From Myxococcales bacterium (lineage in GTDB: Bacteria > Myxococcota_A > Polyangia > Nannocystales > Nannocystaceae), in assembly GCA_020633335.1 (NCBI GenBank), contig JACKDU010000001.1:1054001-1118000 (forward strand): a stretch of DNA of 64,000 bases. Direction: 5' to 3'. Each line of letters starts with the position of its first letter. The stretch's first letter is position 1. Below are positions 1 to 8,739 of the stretch, piece by piece. The position numbers and the translations under genes are program-made. The notes under the pieces are model-generated. The model was not told the DNA's origin, ran no database searches, and saw only the letters and a program-made list of their open reading frames with translations.

Positions 1-1
1 C

Positions 2-148
2 TGCAGCGCCGGCGTCGATCCGCTGGCGGCCGATCCGGCGCGGATCGAGGCGATCGAGCCCGGCTGCGACTACTACAACCGCGAGATCCACCGGGCGGCC
101 TTCGCGGTCCCGAACTTCCTCCGGCGCGAGCTCGCGGGCCTCGGCTGA
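2..148 (+). CDS. speE: Spermidine synthase, C-terminal fragment
   Basis: Only the last 48 codons are in the window; the frame opens at base 2 and ends at TGA 146-148. The peptide contains CDYYNREIHRAAFAVPNFL, which matches the conserved C-terminal YYN-x-EIHxAAFALPxFL segment of polyamine aminopropyltransferases (putrescine plus decarboxylated S-adenosylmethionine to spermidine, cytosolic). The catalytic part lies outside the window, so activity cannot be judged. A hairpin at 208-239 follows and separates it from a convergent gene. Confidence 0.8.
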   Translation, partial: CSAGVDPLAADPARIEAIEPGCDYYNREIHRAAFAVPNFLRRELAGLG

Positions 149-207
149 GCGTCGCGTCGCCGGCCCGGCCCGGCCCGGGCGACGCGGCGACGTCCGATCT
201 CCTGGCT

Positions 208-239
208 GATGTTACCTGTCTTATCGGTCAGGTAGCATC
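208..239. terminator. Hairpin between convergent genes
   Basis: Left arm 208-218 (GATGTTACCTG) pairs with right arm 229-239 (CAGGTAGCATC): 11 base pairs including one G.U wobble, with a 10-base loop. It lies 60 bases past the speE stop and overlaps the stop of the opposing leucine-rich-repeat gene, so it could end transcription from either side. There is no long U tract. Confidence 0.5.
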
Positions 240-1080
240 ATGAGCGCCGGAAGGGGGAGCGGTGGACGTCGCAGCCCGGGTGGGCGCTCTGGTACGCGGC
301 GACCTCGGCCTCGGGGACCGTCGCCGGCACCGCGAGCGCCTCGAGGGGGAGCTCCCAGAGGCCGTCGAGGGCCGCCAGGCGGGTGCCCGCGAGGTCGAGG
401 CGGCGGAGGTGACGGAGGCGCGCGAGCGGGGCCGCGGAGGTCAGCGGCGCCTCGTCGCTGTCGCACCAGCGGAGGATGCGGAGGCGGGCGCAGCGGCCGA
501 GGCCTTCGTGTTCGAAGACGGCGGGCGCGAGGCGGCCGCCGATGTCGAGCTCCTCGAGGCCCCGCAGGGCCGCGAACGAGAGGCGCTCGGGCGCCGCGAC
601 CAGGCCGCCCGAGACCGCGCAGTGGTGGATCGTCAGCGAGCGGAGGCCGCGGAGCCCGGCGATCGGCGCGAGCGAGCGCGCCCGCAGGTCGCTGAGCGCG
701 AGCCGACGCAGGCCCTTGAGGGCGGCGAGGGGCGCGAGATCGAGGAAGTCCTGGATCGCGTCGCCGTAGGCCCGCAGGGTGATCGCCGCGAGCGCAGGGA
801 GGTCGGCGAGCGCGTCGACGTCGGCCTGGCGGAGGTAGGTCCGCGTGAGCTCGACCTCGTGGAGCGCCGGCAGGCGTGCGAGGGGCGCGAGCGAGACCTC
901 GCTCGCCGGGCGGGCGAAGCCGCCGAGCTTCGCCGCGCGGAGGCGGAGCGCCCGCGCGGCGAGGAGGGGCTCGTGGGTCGGGTCGCGGGCCGCCTCGCCG
1001 AGCTCCGGGGCGAGGAGCGCGTGGTAGGCCGCGTCGGCGCGGGTCCACGCGGAGGGCTCGCCCTGCGCTGCCTCGCTCAT
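238..1080 (-). CDS. Leucine-rich repeat protein
   Basis: A 280-residue protein without signal peptide or membrane segment. It consists largely of leucine-rich repeats of the form LxxLxxLxxLxLxxx, for example LAPLARLPALHEVELT, LAALKGLRRLALSDL and LARLRHLRRLDLAGT, running from about residue 60 to 260. Such repeats form a curved solenoid used for protein binding; partner and role are not visible. It starts with ATG at 1080 without an obvious Shine-Dalgarno, 30 bases downstream of the small gene ending at 1111, so the two may be co-transcribed. The long plus-strand frame over it is a GC-driven shadow. Confidence 0.75.
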   Translation of the reverse strand: MSEAAQGEPSAWTRADAAYHALLAPELGEAARDPTHEPLLAARALRLRAAKLGGFARPASEVSLAPLARLPALHEVELTRTYLRQADVDALADLPALAAITLRAYGDAIQDFLDLAPLAALKGLRRLALSDLRARSLAPIAGLRGLRSLTIHHCAVSGGLVAAPERLSFAALRGLEELDIGGRLAPAVFEHEGLGRCARLRILRWCDSDEAPLTSAAPLARLRHLRRLDLAGTRLAALDGLWELPLEALAVPATVPEAEVAAYQSAHPGCDVHRSPFRRS

Positions 1081-1110
1081 CGGCGCTCGACGTGCTGCTC
1101 GGGCGCCCGG

Positions 1111-1341
1111 CTAGCTCTCGCCCTCGCCGACCGGCTCGGGGTTCTGGGTCGAGAAGCGGCGGAGCGCGTGGTCGTAGGTGATCGGCGACTCGTTGCGCAG
1201 GAGGTCGACGAGGTAGCTCGCCTCCTCGATCGAGAGGTCGCCGACCGAGTCGGCGCCGCCGCCCTCGTAGTACATGATGATCGTCGACTTCGCGCCGATG
1301 TTGTGGAAGACGGCGTAGTTGGAGACGCGCTTGCGGGCCAT
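1111..1341 (-). CDS. Small conserved-looking protein of unknown function
   Basis: A 76-residue protein starting MARKRVSNYAVFHNIGAKST, then IIMYYEGGGADSVGDLSIEEASYLVDLLRNE and a short tail. An upstream ATG would add 16 residues, but GGAGGAA sits just 5' of the ATG at 1341, so that start is preferred. The balanced composition and helical ending look like a real folded protein. I do not recognise the family. It has no membrane segment and lies directly upstream of the leucine-rich-repeat gene on the same strand. Confidence 0.65.
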   Translation of the reverse strand: MARKRVSNYAVFHNIGAKSTIIMYYEGGGADSVGDLSIEEASYLVDLLRNESPITYDHALRRFSTQNPEPVGEGES

Positions 1342-1408
1342 GGATTTCCTCCGGAGGGCGAGCATAGGGGGCGCGCTCGCCGGGCTCAAGTCGGGCCGCG
1401 TGGTGATC

Positions 1409-1440
1409 GCGATCGCAAGCGCGATCGCACGCGCGATCGC
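1409..1440. repeat. Three GCGATCGC octamers at 12-bp spacing
   Basis: The palindromic octamer GCGATCGC occurs at 1409-1416, 1421-1428 and 1433-1440, exactly 12 bases apart, joined by AAGC and ACGC. The array sits in the gap between the cupin stop (1456) and the small gene start (1341), upstream of the latter. The octamer resembles the HIP1 element of cyanobacteria in sequence only. Protein binding or a slipped-strand repeat are both possible. Confidence 0.6.
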
Positions 1441-1455
1441 AGGCGAGGGTCGGCG

Positions 1456-1821
1456 CTAGCCCTCGTCGCGGTGGACGGTCGCCGGCGAGAACGCGGGCAG
1501 ACACACCGCGATGTACTCGGCCCCCTCGTCGCCGGGGGTCGAGTAGCGGACCCACTCGCCGGCGCGGGTGATCACGGCCTGGCCGGCGCGGACCTCGAGG
1601 TGGCCGCCCTCGTGCTCGACCCGGAGGAGGCCGCGGAGGACGACGGTGAACTCGTCAAATTCCGGGCGCTGACCGGGCTCGAGCCAGCCCCCCGGCGAGC
1701 GCATGTGGGCGACGCTGAGGGCCGCGTCGCCGCTGCGGACGCGACCGACGTACTCGTCGATGATCTTGGGCTTGTTGCCCGCGGCCTCGATCCGCTGGGG
1801 GTGGTCGATGAGCGTCGGCAC
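1456..1821 (-). CDS. Cupin-domain protein
   Basis: A 121-residue single-domain cupin. It reads VPTLIDHPQRIEAAGNKP, then SVAHMRSPGGWLEPGQRPEFDEFTVVLRGLLRVEHEGGHLEVRAGQAVITRAGEWVRYSTP. The two cupin motifs are visible: GxxxPxxRPEFDE...G in the first barrel half and G(E)W...Y in the second. Conventional metal-ligand histidines are mostly absent, so it may bind a ligand rather than catalyse. The GTG start at 1821 is chosen because a TATCCT box ends six bases upstream and homology begins there; the longer frame upstream is low-complexity. Confidence 0.75.
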   Translation of the reverse strand: MPTLIDHPQRIEAAGNKPKIIDEYVGRVRSGDAALSVAHMRSPGGWLEPGQRPEFDEFTVVLRGLLRVEHEGGHLEVRAGQAVITRAGEWVRYSTPGDEGAEYIAVCLPAFSPATVHRDEG

Positions 1822-1827
1822 GCGCCG

Positions 1828-1833
1828 AGGATA
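1828..1833 (-). promoter_or_regulatory. Putative -10 box of a leaderless cupin transcript
   Basis: On the minus strand the sequence reads GC-TATCCT-CGGCGC-GTG. The TATCCT hexamer is only six bases from the start codon, so transcription would begin at or next to the GTG. The same arrangement recurs upstream of several other genes in the window. Confidence 0.4.
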
Positions 1834-1951
1834 GCGGATGAGTGGGGGGCCGTGGGCCCCGAGGCGCGCACGCGGACCCCCCCTGCGGGGCTCTCCTTGA
1901 CCGAGGGGGGGGGTGCTGGGCGAGACTTTGAGCCCCCGCGCCTCCGCCCTC

Positions 1952-3274
1952 ATGAACGAGACGCTCCTCCTCGTCGTGCTGGTCGCCTTCTCCTTTGCGA
2001 TCAGCCGCCTCCTCTCCCGCTACGCGTCGAAGTACTTCGTCGCGTCCGGGATCGAGTACCTCCTCCTGGGGATCATCCTCGGGTCGAAGGGGCCGGCGAA
2101 GGTCCTCTCCCTCGAGACGCTGGGCAAATTCGCGCCCCTCATCAACCTCCTCCTCGGCCTCGTCGGCTTCCTCCTCGGCCTCCGCGCCCGGAGCTCGCTG
2201 CGGCCGGCGAACGTGGCGATCGGCGGGATCGTCTCGTCGCTCGCGCTGATCGCGATCGTCGCGGCCGCGACCCTCGGCCTCCTCGAGTTCTTCGTCGAGC
2301 CGGCGGCCGACGTCACCCGCCTCCAGATCTTCCGGATCCCGCTCGACAGCGCGGGCCTCAGCCTCTACGCGGAGGCGAGCGCCGAGCACCTCTGGCTCTC
2401 GCTGGCGATCGGCTGCGCGGCCGCGGTCTCGTCGCCGGTGCTCATCGCCCAGGCCGCGAGCCTCCACCGCGCCCGCGGGCCGACCCTCTCGACCCTCCTC
2501 GGCTACGGGATGGTCGGCCAGCTGGTGGCGATCGCGGTCTTCGGCGGCACCCTGGCCTGGGCGCGGGCGGCCGACTCGGCCGACGTCTTCGGCCTGCCGA
2601 TCGCGATCTGGGCGGCGGTGACCACCGGCGCCGGGATCCTCATCGGCCTCCTCTTCAACCTCTTCATCGGCCGCGAGCGCGACGAGATGCGGATCTACGT
2701 CGCCGCCCTCGGGGTCGTGATCTTCGCCGCCGGCACCGGGGCGGCGCTCGGGGTCTCGCCGCTGGTCGTCAACCTGATCGCCGGGATCGTCGTCTCCTTC
2801 ACCTCGCGGCACGCCAGCCGCCTCGAGGTGACGCTGATGCCGATCCGGCACCCGATCCTCGTGCTCCTCCGCCTCTTCGCCGGCGCCCTCTGGCTGCCGG
2901 TCACCGGGCTCCTCTGGCTGGTGCCGCCGGTCTACGTGATCGTCCGGATCATCGGCCGCTGGTTCACCACCTGGGCGAGCGCCTGGATGGTCCGGCGGAT
3001 CCCCCGGGTGCCCCGCCTCGGCCTCGGCCTGGTCGGCCAGGGCGGCCTCGCGGTGGCGATCGCGGTCTCCTTCGCCCAGCGCTTCCCCGAGCAGGCGCCG
3101 GTCGCCCTGACGACGATCCTCGGCGGGATCATCCTCAGCGACTTCTGGAGCTACTGGGCGGTCCGGCGGATCTTGGCCGACGCCGGTGAGACCGACGCGG
3201 CGATCGACGACGCCGAGACCTCCGCCTCGCGCACCCGCACCCGCGCCCACCGGGTCGTCGGAGGTGGCCATTGA
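1952..3274 (+). CDS. CPA2-type cation:proton antiporter
   Basis: A 440-residue polytopic inner-membrane protein with about a dozen hydrophobic segments, e.g. LLLVVLVAFSFAISRLL, YLLLGIILGSKGPAKVL and PLINLLLGLVGFLLGL. The repeated glycine-rich helices and layout match the monovalent cation/proton antiporter-2 (KefB/NapA-like) superfamily; no C-terminal RCK domain is present. ATG 1952 is preferred over an in-frame start 39 bases earlier because the first helix follows directly. The stop (TGA 3272-3274) overlaps the TTG start of the next gene at 3271, and GGAGGTGG just upstream couples them. It probably pairs functionally with the adjacent fused antiporter and MscS channel in ion or turgor balance. 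Confidence 0.8.
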   Translation: MNETLLLVVLVAFSFAISRLLSRYASKYFVASGIEYLLLGIILGSKGPAKVLSLETLGKFAPLINLLLGLVGFLLGLRARSSLRPANVAIGGIVSSLALIAIVAAATLGLLEFFVEPAADVTRLQIFRIPLDSAGLSLYAEASAEHLWLSLAIGCAAAVSSPVLIAQAASLHRARGPTLSTLLGYGMVGQLVAIAVFGGTLAWARAADSADVFGLPIAIWAAVTTGAGILIGLLFNLFIGRERDEMRIYVAALGVVIFAAGTGAALGVSPLVVNLIAGIVVSFTSRHASRLEVTLMPIRHPILVLLRLFAGALWLPVTGLLWLVPPVYVIVRIIGRWFTTWASAWMVRRIPRVPRLGLGLVGQGGLAVAIAVSFAQRFPEQAPVALTTILGGIILSDFWSYWAVRRILADAGETDAAIDDAETSASRTRTRAHRVVGGGH

Positions 3275-6200
3275 GGCAGATCGCCGTCCTCGCGTTCCTC
3301 CTGGCGATCATGTGGGGGATCGCCAACCTCCAGGAGGGGAGCGTGATCGCCGGCGGCGGCGACCCGCTCACCCTCGCGGCGATCGGCTTCGTCCTCCTCG
3401 CGTCCTTCACCGTCGCCGACATCGGCGCGCGGATGACCCTCCCCAAGGTCACCGGCTACATCGTCGCCGGGATCGCCCTCGGGCCCTTCGCCGCGGACAT
3501 CCTCTCGACGACGGTCGTCGAGGACATGAAGATGTTCAAGAACCTCGCGCTCGGGCTCATCGCCACCAGCGCGGGGCTCGAGCTCGACGCCCGCGGGATG
3601 GCGCGGATGTGGCGCTCGCTCGCGGCGACCACCGGGATCAAGCTCCTCCTCCTGCCGATCCTGGTCGGCGGCACCTTCTTCGGGCTCCAGTCGGCCTTCC
3701 ACTTCCTCCCGGGGGTCGAGTCGAGCGCGGAGATCCTCGGGCTCTCGATCGTCTTCTCGGCGCTCGCGGTCGGCACCTCGCCGGCGATCTCGCTGGCGGT
3801 GCTCTCCGAGACCCGGGCGAAGGGGCGCCTCTCGAACCTCGTCCTCGGGATCGCGGTCCTCAAGGACGTGGTCGTCGTGATCTCGCTGGCGATCGCGATC
3901 GCGATCGCCCACTCGATGCTCGCGCCGGACGCCTCGCTCGACGCCGAGGTCTTCGTCCACGTCGGCCAGGAGCTCGGCCGCTCGATCCTCGCCGGCGCGG
4001 TCCTGGCCGGCCTCCTCTACCTCTACATCCGCTTCGTCGGCGCCGAGATGCTCCTCTTCGTCGCGGCGATGATCCTGGTGGTCGCCGAGCTCGCGGAGAG
4101 CCTCCACCTCGAGCTCCTCCTGGTCTTCATCGTCGCCGGCTTCGTCATCCGCAACTTCACGAAGTACGAGCACGACCTCCTCCACCCCCTCGAGGTCGTC
4201 GCCCTCCCGGTCTTCGTCGTCTTCTTCACCAACGCCGGCGCGAGCGTCAACCTGACGACCACCTGGTCGATCCTGCCCTTCGCGATCGCCCTCTGCGTCG
4301 CCCGCGTGATCGCCTTCTACGTCGCCGGGCGCGTCGGCTCGGCCGCCGGCGGCGACCCGCCGGTGGTCGGCAGGGTCGCGTGGATGGCCTACCTCCCGCA
4401 GGCGGGGGTCACCCTCGGCCTCGTCGGGCTCGCGGCCGAGCGCCTGCCGGCGCTCGCCGAGCCGATCAGCAACGCCGGCATGGCGGTCGTCGCCCTCAAC
4501 CTCCTGGTCGGCCCGATCACCCTGCGGATCGCCCTCCGCAAGGCCGGCGAGATCCCGGAGGCGAGCGCCGCCGAGACCGAGCCCGAGGGTGAGGTCGCCG
4601 CCAGCTCGACCGCGTCGGCGTCGATGGCCCGCGACGAGGTCGCCGAGGTCGAGGTCCTGCCGCCGCCGCCGCGCGCCCACCTCGAGTCGCCCGAGCTCGA
4701 GGCCCAGGTGGTGGCGATCGAGGCGGCGATCCGCGGGCGGGTCGAGCTCCTGGTCGAGGACGAGCTCGCGCCCTGGGTCGCCCGCTACAAGGAGGGGGTC
4801 GCGTCCTTCTTCTCGGCCGCCGACGAGCGCGAGCGCGCCCTCGGCGACATGCTCCGCTGGGCGGCCCGGCCGGCCGGCGTCGACCTCGACGAGCGGGTCG
4901 CCGCGCTCCGCGAGCTCTTCGACGACCTCCGCGCGACCTGCTCCGAGCTGCCGGTCGACCTGCCGATCCCGGCCGAGGCGCGCTTCGTCCGCGGGCAGCC
5001 CGAGGACGCGCTCTTCCAGCGCCTCCGCAAGCTCTCGGTCCGGATCTTCTACATGGTCCTTCGGCCAGGCAAGGCGCAGACCCGGGTGGTGCCGCTGCGG
5101 ATGGCGACGCGGGCGACGATCGAGCCGCGGGTCGCGGAGGCGCTGCGGGCCGCGCTCGGTCAGTGGTGCCGCTCCGAGGCCGAGGTCCTGGTCCAGCTCC
5201 GGCAGCACGGCCTCGGGGTCCAGAGCGCCGACGAGGCGGCCGCCAACGCCGAGCGCCTCCTCGACGGCTGGCTCGCCCGCTTCCAGGGCGAGGCCGAGCG
5301 CGCGCTCGCCTTCGGCCTCCGCGACCTCGCCGACACCCTGGCGATCGCCGGCTCGCGCGAGCTCCCGAGCCGCAAGATCCGCTACTCCAAGGTCGAGCCG
5401 CAGATCAGCCGCCTCCTCCAGGACATCGCCGAGCAGGGGCGGGAGTGGTCGCACGGGCTCGCGGCCGCCCAGGCCTCGCTCCTCCTCGCGCTCCTCCTCG
5501 AGCGCCTCGAGCTCCACGTCAGCCGGGTGGTCGAGTCGGGCTTCCTGGTCCCCCTCGGCCGCCTCCTCGACTCGGTCGCGCCGGAGATCGCCCAGACCCG
5601 CGAGCTCGTCGCCGCCGGCGAGGGCGAGGCCCAGGCGCTCGACGAGCCGCCCGACGCCGCCGCCCTCCAGAGCCTCGACGCGCTCTGCCGCCGCGCCTTC
5701 CCGCAGGACGCCCACCAGCGGATCAAGCGGCTCCGCGGCGAGTTCAAGCAGGACGTCTCGGCCCACGACCTCGCCCTCGAGATGCGCGAGCTGGTCGCGG
5801 CCCTCCCGGAGAGCGTCGACGTCCTCGACGTCTCGGCCCGCCTCCACCGCGCGCGGCGGCCCGGCGAGGTCTCGATCTACTCGGTGCCGCTCCGGCGGAT
5901 CTGCGAGCAGGCGCTGATCCACGACTTCCTCCCCGAGATCGATGAGCACCTCCGCGAGGCCAACACCGCGATCAACGCGGTCAACTCGCAGCTCCGCGAG
6001 CACGTCGGCGTCGCCGCCTACGCCCTCGACGTGGTCACCCGCGGCCACATCCGCGCCCGCGACGACGCCCGCGCGCTGATCGTCGACGGCTTCAGCCGGG
6101 CGCTCCGCCGCCTCGACGAGCTCGCCGCCAACCTCGAGCGGATCCGCGAGGAGACCCTCGCCCGGGTCCGCGACGAGCGGGTGAAGGCCTTCGAGGCGAT

Positions 6201-7530
6201 CCGCGCCGACGCGACCCGCCGCCGCCGCGAGCGGGGCCCGGCCCGCGCCGGCGGCCTCAACCTGAGGCTCCGCCGCCGGGCCGAGCGCCTCGGCCGGCTC
6301 CTGGCGAGCGCCGGCCTCACCGGGATCCAGCGGGTCGGCGGCGTGATCCGCTGGCTCGGCCTCGGCGACCTCGCGCTCGAGTCCCAGCGCCCCTCGAAGG
6401 TCCGCCTCGACGCCCACGAGCTGCGCGCGCTCCTCCAGGCCGACGTCCGCGAGGAGGGGGGCGCCGACGCGCTGCCACCGATCTACGGCCGCCTCTTCAA
6501 CCTCGAGTCGCTCCACGAGCGCCGCTTCTTCACCGCCCGCCGGGCCGAGCTGCGGGCGGTGCTGCGGGCGGAGCAGGCCTGGCTCGAGGGCTCGGGCCCG
6601 AGCGGGATCCTCCTGGTCGGCCGCCACGGCTCGGGCCGCTCGTCGCTCCTCAACATCGCCCAGCTCGAGCTGGTGGCCAAGCGGGTGATCCGCCTCGGCG
6701 ACGACGACGATCGCAGCGACGGCCTCCTCGCCGCGCTCGCCGATGAGCTCCGCTGCGCCCCCGATCTGGTCGAGCTCCGGGTGGCCATCCGGGCGGTCAA
6801 GACGGCGATCCTGATCGACGACATCGAGTCGTGGATCCGCCCCGATCCCCGGGGGATCCGCGACTTCGAGCGGGTCCTCGACGTGATCGTCGCCACCCGC
6901 GGCGAGGCCTTCTGGCTGGTGGCGGTCGACGAGGACGCGCTCGGGCTCGTCGATCCCCTGCTCGCGCTCCGCCAGGCCTTCGATCGCGTGATCACCCTCG
7001 GGCCCCTCGACGCCGAGACCCTCGGTCGGGTGGTCGAGGTCCGCAACCGGGTCTCGGGCCTCTCGCTGGTCTACCCGGCCTCGCGCGTCGCCAAGGTGCT
7101 GCGCCGGCGGGTCGACGCCTCGCGCAAGGTCTACTACCGCAACCTCACCCGGTCCTCGCAGGGCAACCTGCGCTCGGCGCTGCGGAGCTGGCACCGCGAG
7201 GCGACGCTGATCGGCGGCGACACGATCGCCCCGCAGGCGAGGGCGAGCGCGGCCGCGCAGACCCGCTTCCTCGACCAGATCCACCCCCACGCCCTGGCGA
7301 TCGTCGTCCAGGCCGCGCGCTTCGGCGACCTCGCGGTCGAGACCCTCGCGGAGACCCTCCTCCTCTCGCAGGAGGAGATCACCCGCCACCTCGCCTTCCT
7401 CGAGAGCGCGGGGATCATCGAGGACGAGCCCGGGAGCTACGGGATCAAGCGGATCCCGCCCGAGGTCCAGCCGACGATCTCGGACGCGCTGCGGCGGGCC
7501 GGCGCGCTCCAGCGGGAGGTCGCGTCGTGA
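3271..7530 (+). CDS. CPA2 antiporter fused to a large soluble region with a P-loop ATPase and winged helix
   Basis: A 1,419-residue protein starting at TTG 3271, overlapping the upstream stop and preceded by GGAGGTGG. Residues 1 to about 425 form a second antiporter domain (VTGYIVAGIALGPFAADIL, then about 12 membrane segments). About 430-1100 is Ala/Arg/Glu/Leu-rich and helical with no family I recognise. A P-loop domain follows: Walker A-like GRHGSGRSS at 1117-1125, with Arg instead of Lys, and Walker B ILIDDIE at 1180-1186. About 1338-1395 looks like a winged helix (LSQEEITRHLAFLESAGIIEDE). A cytoplasmic NTPase could gate the transporter in response to a signal; this is inference. The stop overlaps the GTG of the mscS-like gene. 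Confidence 0.8.
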   Translation: MRQIAVLAFLLAIMWGIANLQEGSVIAGGGDPLTLAAIGFVLLASFTVADIGARMTLPKVTGYIVAGIALGPFAADILSTTVVEDMKMFKNLALGLIATSAGLELDARGMARMWRSLAATTGIKLLLLPILVGGTFFGLQSAFHFLPGVESSAEILGLSIVFSALAVGTSPAISLAVLSETRAKGRLSNLVLGIAVLKDVVVVISLAIAIAIAHSMLAPDASLDAEVFVHVGQELGRSILAGAVLAGLLYLYIRFVGAEMLLFVAAMILVVAELAESLHLELLLVFIVAGFVIRNFTKYEHDLLHPLEVVALPVFVVFFTNAGASVNLTTTWSILPFAIALCVARVIAFYVAGRVGSAAGGDPPVVGRVAWMAYLPQAGVTLGLVGLAAERLPALAEPISNAGMAVVALNLLVGPITLRIALRKAGEIPEASAAETEPEGEVAASSTASASMARDEVAEVEVLPPPPRAHLESPELEAQVVAIEAAIRGRVELLVEDELAPWVARYKEGVASFFSAADERERALGDMLRWAARPAGVDLDERVAALRELFDDLRATCSELPVDLPIPAEARFVRGQPEDALFQRLRKLSVRIFYMVLRPGKAQTRVVPLRMATRATIEPRVAEALRAALGQWCRSEAEVLVQLRQHGLGVQSADEAAANAERLLDGWLARFQGEAERALAFGLRDLADTLAIAGSRELPSRKIRYSKVEPQISRLLQDIAEQGREWSHGLAAAQASLLLALLLERLELHVSRVVESGFLVPLGRLLDSVAPEIAQTRELVAAGEGEAQALDEPPDAAALQSLDALCRRAFPQDAHQRIKRLRGEFKQDVSAHDLALEMRELVAALPESVDVLDVSARLHRARRPGEVSIYSVPLRRICEQALIHDFLPEIDEHLREANTAINAVNSQLREHVGVAAYALDVVTRGHIRARDDARALIVDGFSRALRRLDELAANLERIREETLARVRDERVKAFEAIRADATRRRRERGPARAGGLNLRLRRRAERLGRLLASAGLTGIQRVGGVIRWLGLGDLALESQRPSKVRLDAHELRALLQADVREEGGADALPPIYGRLFNLESLHERRFFTARRAELRAVLRAEQAWLEGSGPSGILLVGRHGSGRSSLLNIAQLELVAKRVIRLGDDDDRSDGLLAALADELRCAPDLVELRVAIRAVKTAILIDDIESWIRPDPRGIRDFERVLDVIVATRGEAFWLVAVDEDALGLVDPLLALRQAFDRVITLGPLDAETLGRVVEVRNRVSGLSLVYPASRVAKVLRRRVDASRKVYYRNLTRSSQGNLRSALRSWHREATLIGGDTIAPQARASAAAQTRFLDQIHPHALAIVVQAARFGDLAVETLAETLLLSQEEITRHLAFLESAGIIEDEPGSYGIKRIPPEVQPTISDALRRAGALQREVAS

Positions 7531-8543
7531 GCCGGCGCCTCGCCGCGCGCGCGCGCTGGCTCGGGCCGCTCGTCGTGGTCCTCGGCGTCGCCGCGCTGGT
7601 GGCCGCCTGCGGCCCGGTGGTCGGGCTCGAGGAGGCCGGGGCCGGCGGGGTCGACCTCGACACCGGCGGGCTCATCGAGGAGGCGGCCTCGCTCGCCGCC
7701 GAGGCCCGCGATCCCGCGAGCGCGGCCGCGGCCGCCGCGGCGCCTCCGGCCGCGCCCCGCGGCCTCACCGAGGAGCTCACCTCCGAGGTCCTCGCGCTCC
7801 GCGGCTGGCTCTCGCTGCGCTCGGTCTTCATCTTCGCCGCGCTCCTCGCCCTCGGCTGGATCGCCTCCCGGATGGTCCACTGGCTGATCCGCGTCGCCTA
7901 CCGCCTCGGGGTCGAGCGCGCGGCCTGGGTCGACAACCTCGGGATGGTCCTCCGCCTGCTGGTCTGGGCGTGGGTGCTCATCCTCATCCTGAGCCGGGCC
8001 TGGCGGGTCGCGCCGATGCTCACCCTCCTCGCCGGCGGCCTGGTCGCGGCCGGCCTCATGGTCGGCCTCGTCAAGCACTTCGAGAACCTCTCGACCGGCA
8101 TCGGCCTCGCGCTCCGCGGGCGGATCAAGGTCGGCGATCAGATCACCGTCGGCGAGCACAACGGGATGGTCCGCGGGGTCGGGCTCATGCATGTGCACCT
8201 CCGGACCCCGGAGGGCTCGACCGTCTACCTCCCGAACCGCCTCCTCGCCGGCGAGGCGGTGGCGATCGGCCGCGCTCGCAACTCCTACCCGCTGCGGGTC
8301 CGCCTCGAGGGCGAGGCCGCCTGGTCGCCGCAGGCGATCGAGGCCGCCCGCTGGGTCGCCGCGCTCTCGCCCTACCGCGACGTGAACAGCCGGGTCAGCG
8401 TGCAGAGCGAGGGGAAGGACTCCAGGGTGCTCCTGGTCGAGGTGCATGTCTGGTCGCCGCGGCTCCTGGACGCGGCCGAGAAGCACCTGCGGGGGATGCT
8501 CGAGCGGCATGTCGGCGGGGTCGCGGGCGGCGAGAGCTCCTAG
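7527..8543 (+). CDS. MscS-family mechanosensitive channel
   Basis: A 338-residue inner-membrane protein beginning GTG 7527 (GTGA overlap with the upstream stop). A hydrophobic N-terminus ending VAACG could be a signal or lipoprotein-like anchor. Three membrane segments follow (VFIFAALLALGWIAS, LLVWAWVLILILS, LTLLAGGLVAAGLMVGL). The MscS beta domain shows LRGRIKVGDQITV (VGDQI at 202-206) and TVYLPNRLL (about 232-240), matching the family's VGD.I and V.IPN motifs. Coupling with two antiporters suggests a role in osmotic or ion homeostasis. MscS proteins also exist as ligand-gated or conflict-system pores, so the stimulus is unknown. Confidence 0.85.
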   Translation: MSRRLAARARWLGPLVVVLGVAALVAACGPVVGLEEAGAGGVDLDTGGLIEEAASLAAEARDPASAAAAAAAPPAAPRGLTEELTSEVLALRGWLSLRSVFIFAALLALGWIASRMVHWLIRVAYRLGVERAAWVDNLGMVLRLLVWAWVLILILSRAWRVAPMLTLLAGGLVAAGLMVGLVKHFENLSTGIGLALRGRIKVGDQITVGEHNGMVRGVGLMHVHLRTPEGSTVYLPNRLLAGEAVAIGRARNSYPLRVRLEGEAAWSPQAIEAARWVAALSPYRDVNSRVSVQSEGKDSRVLLVEVHVWSPRLLDAAEKHLRGMLERHVGGVAGGESS

Positions 8544-8739
8544 CGGATTTGCGATCCGCGAGCGAGCCCGCGGCCGTGCGAGAGCTGCCGTGCACCTTGC
8601 GGATGCCGCAGCCGCGGGCGCGCGCGGGCGGCGAGCGCTCGTTCGTCGCAGCGGCCCCCGCGACGCCTCCACGACCTCGTTCGCGGCCGTTCGAGCCGCC
8701 GTCGATCGGGTGGCACGGTGATTGCTCTTGCCGCCCCCC

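Noticed and set aside
262..3189. A 975-codon plus-strand frame across the first 3 kb
   Set aside because: It runs antisense to the LRR, small-protein and cupin genes and out of frame with the antiporter. Composition is that of a shadow frame.
3151..7389. A 1,412-codon open frame on the minus strand opposite the antiporter-ATPase fusion
   Set aside because: Its translation is Glu/Arg/Asp/Gly-rich low-complexity sequence without domains. The plus-strand frame has membrane helices, Walker motifs and coupled starts. Long antisense frames are expected at this GC content.
8544..8739. A possible small gene between the MscS and CGDG lipoprotein genes
   Set aside because: The only open frames are Ala/Arg-rich with no start context or conserved-looking segment.
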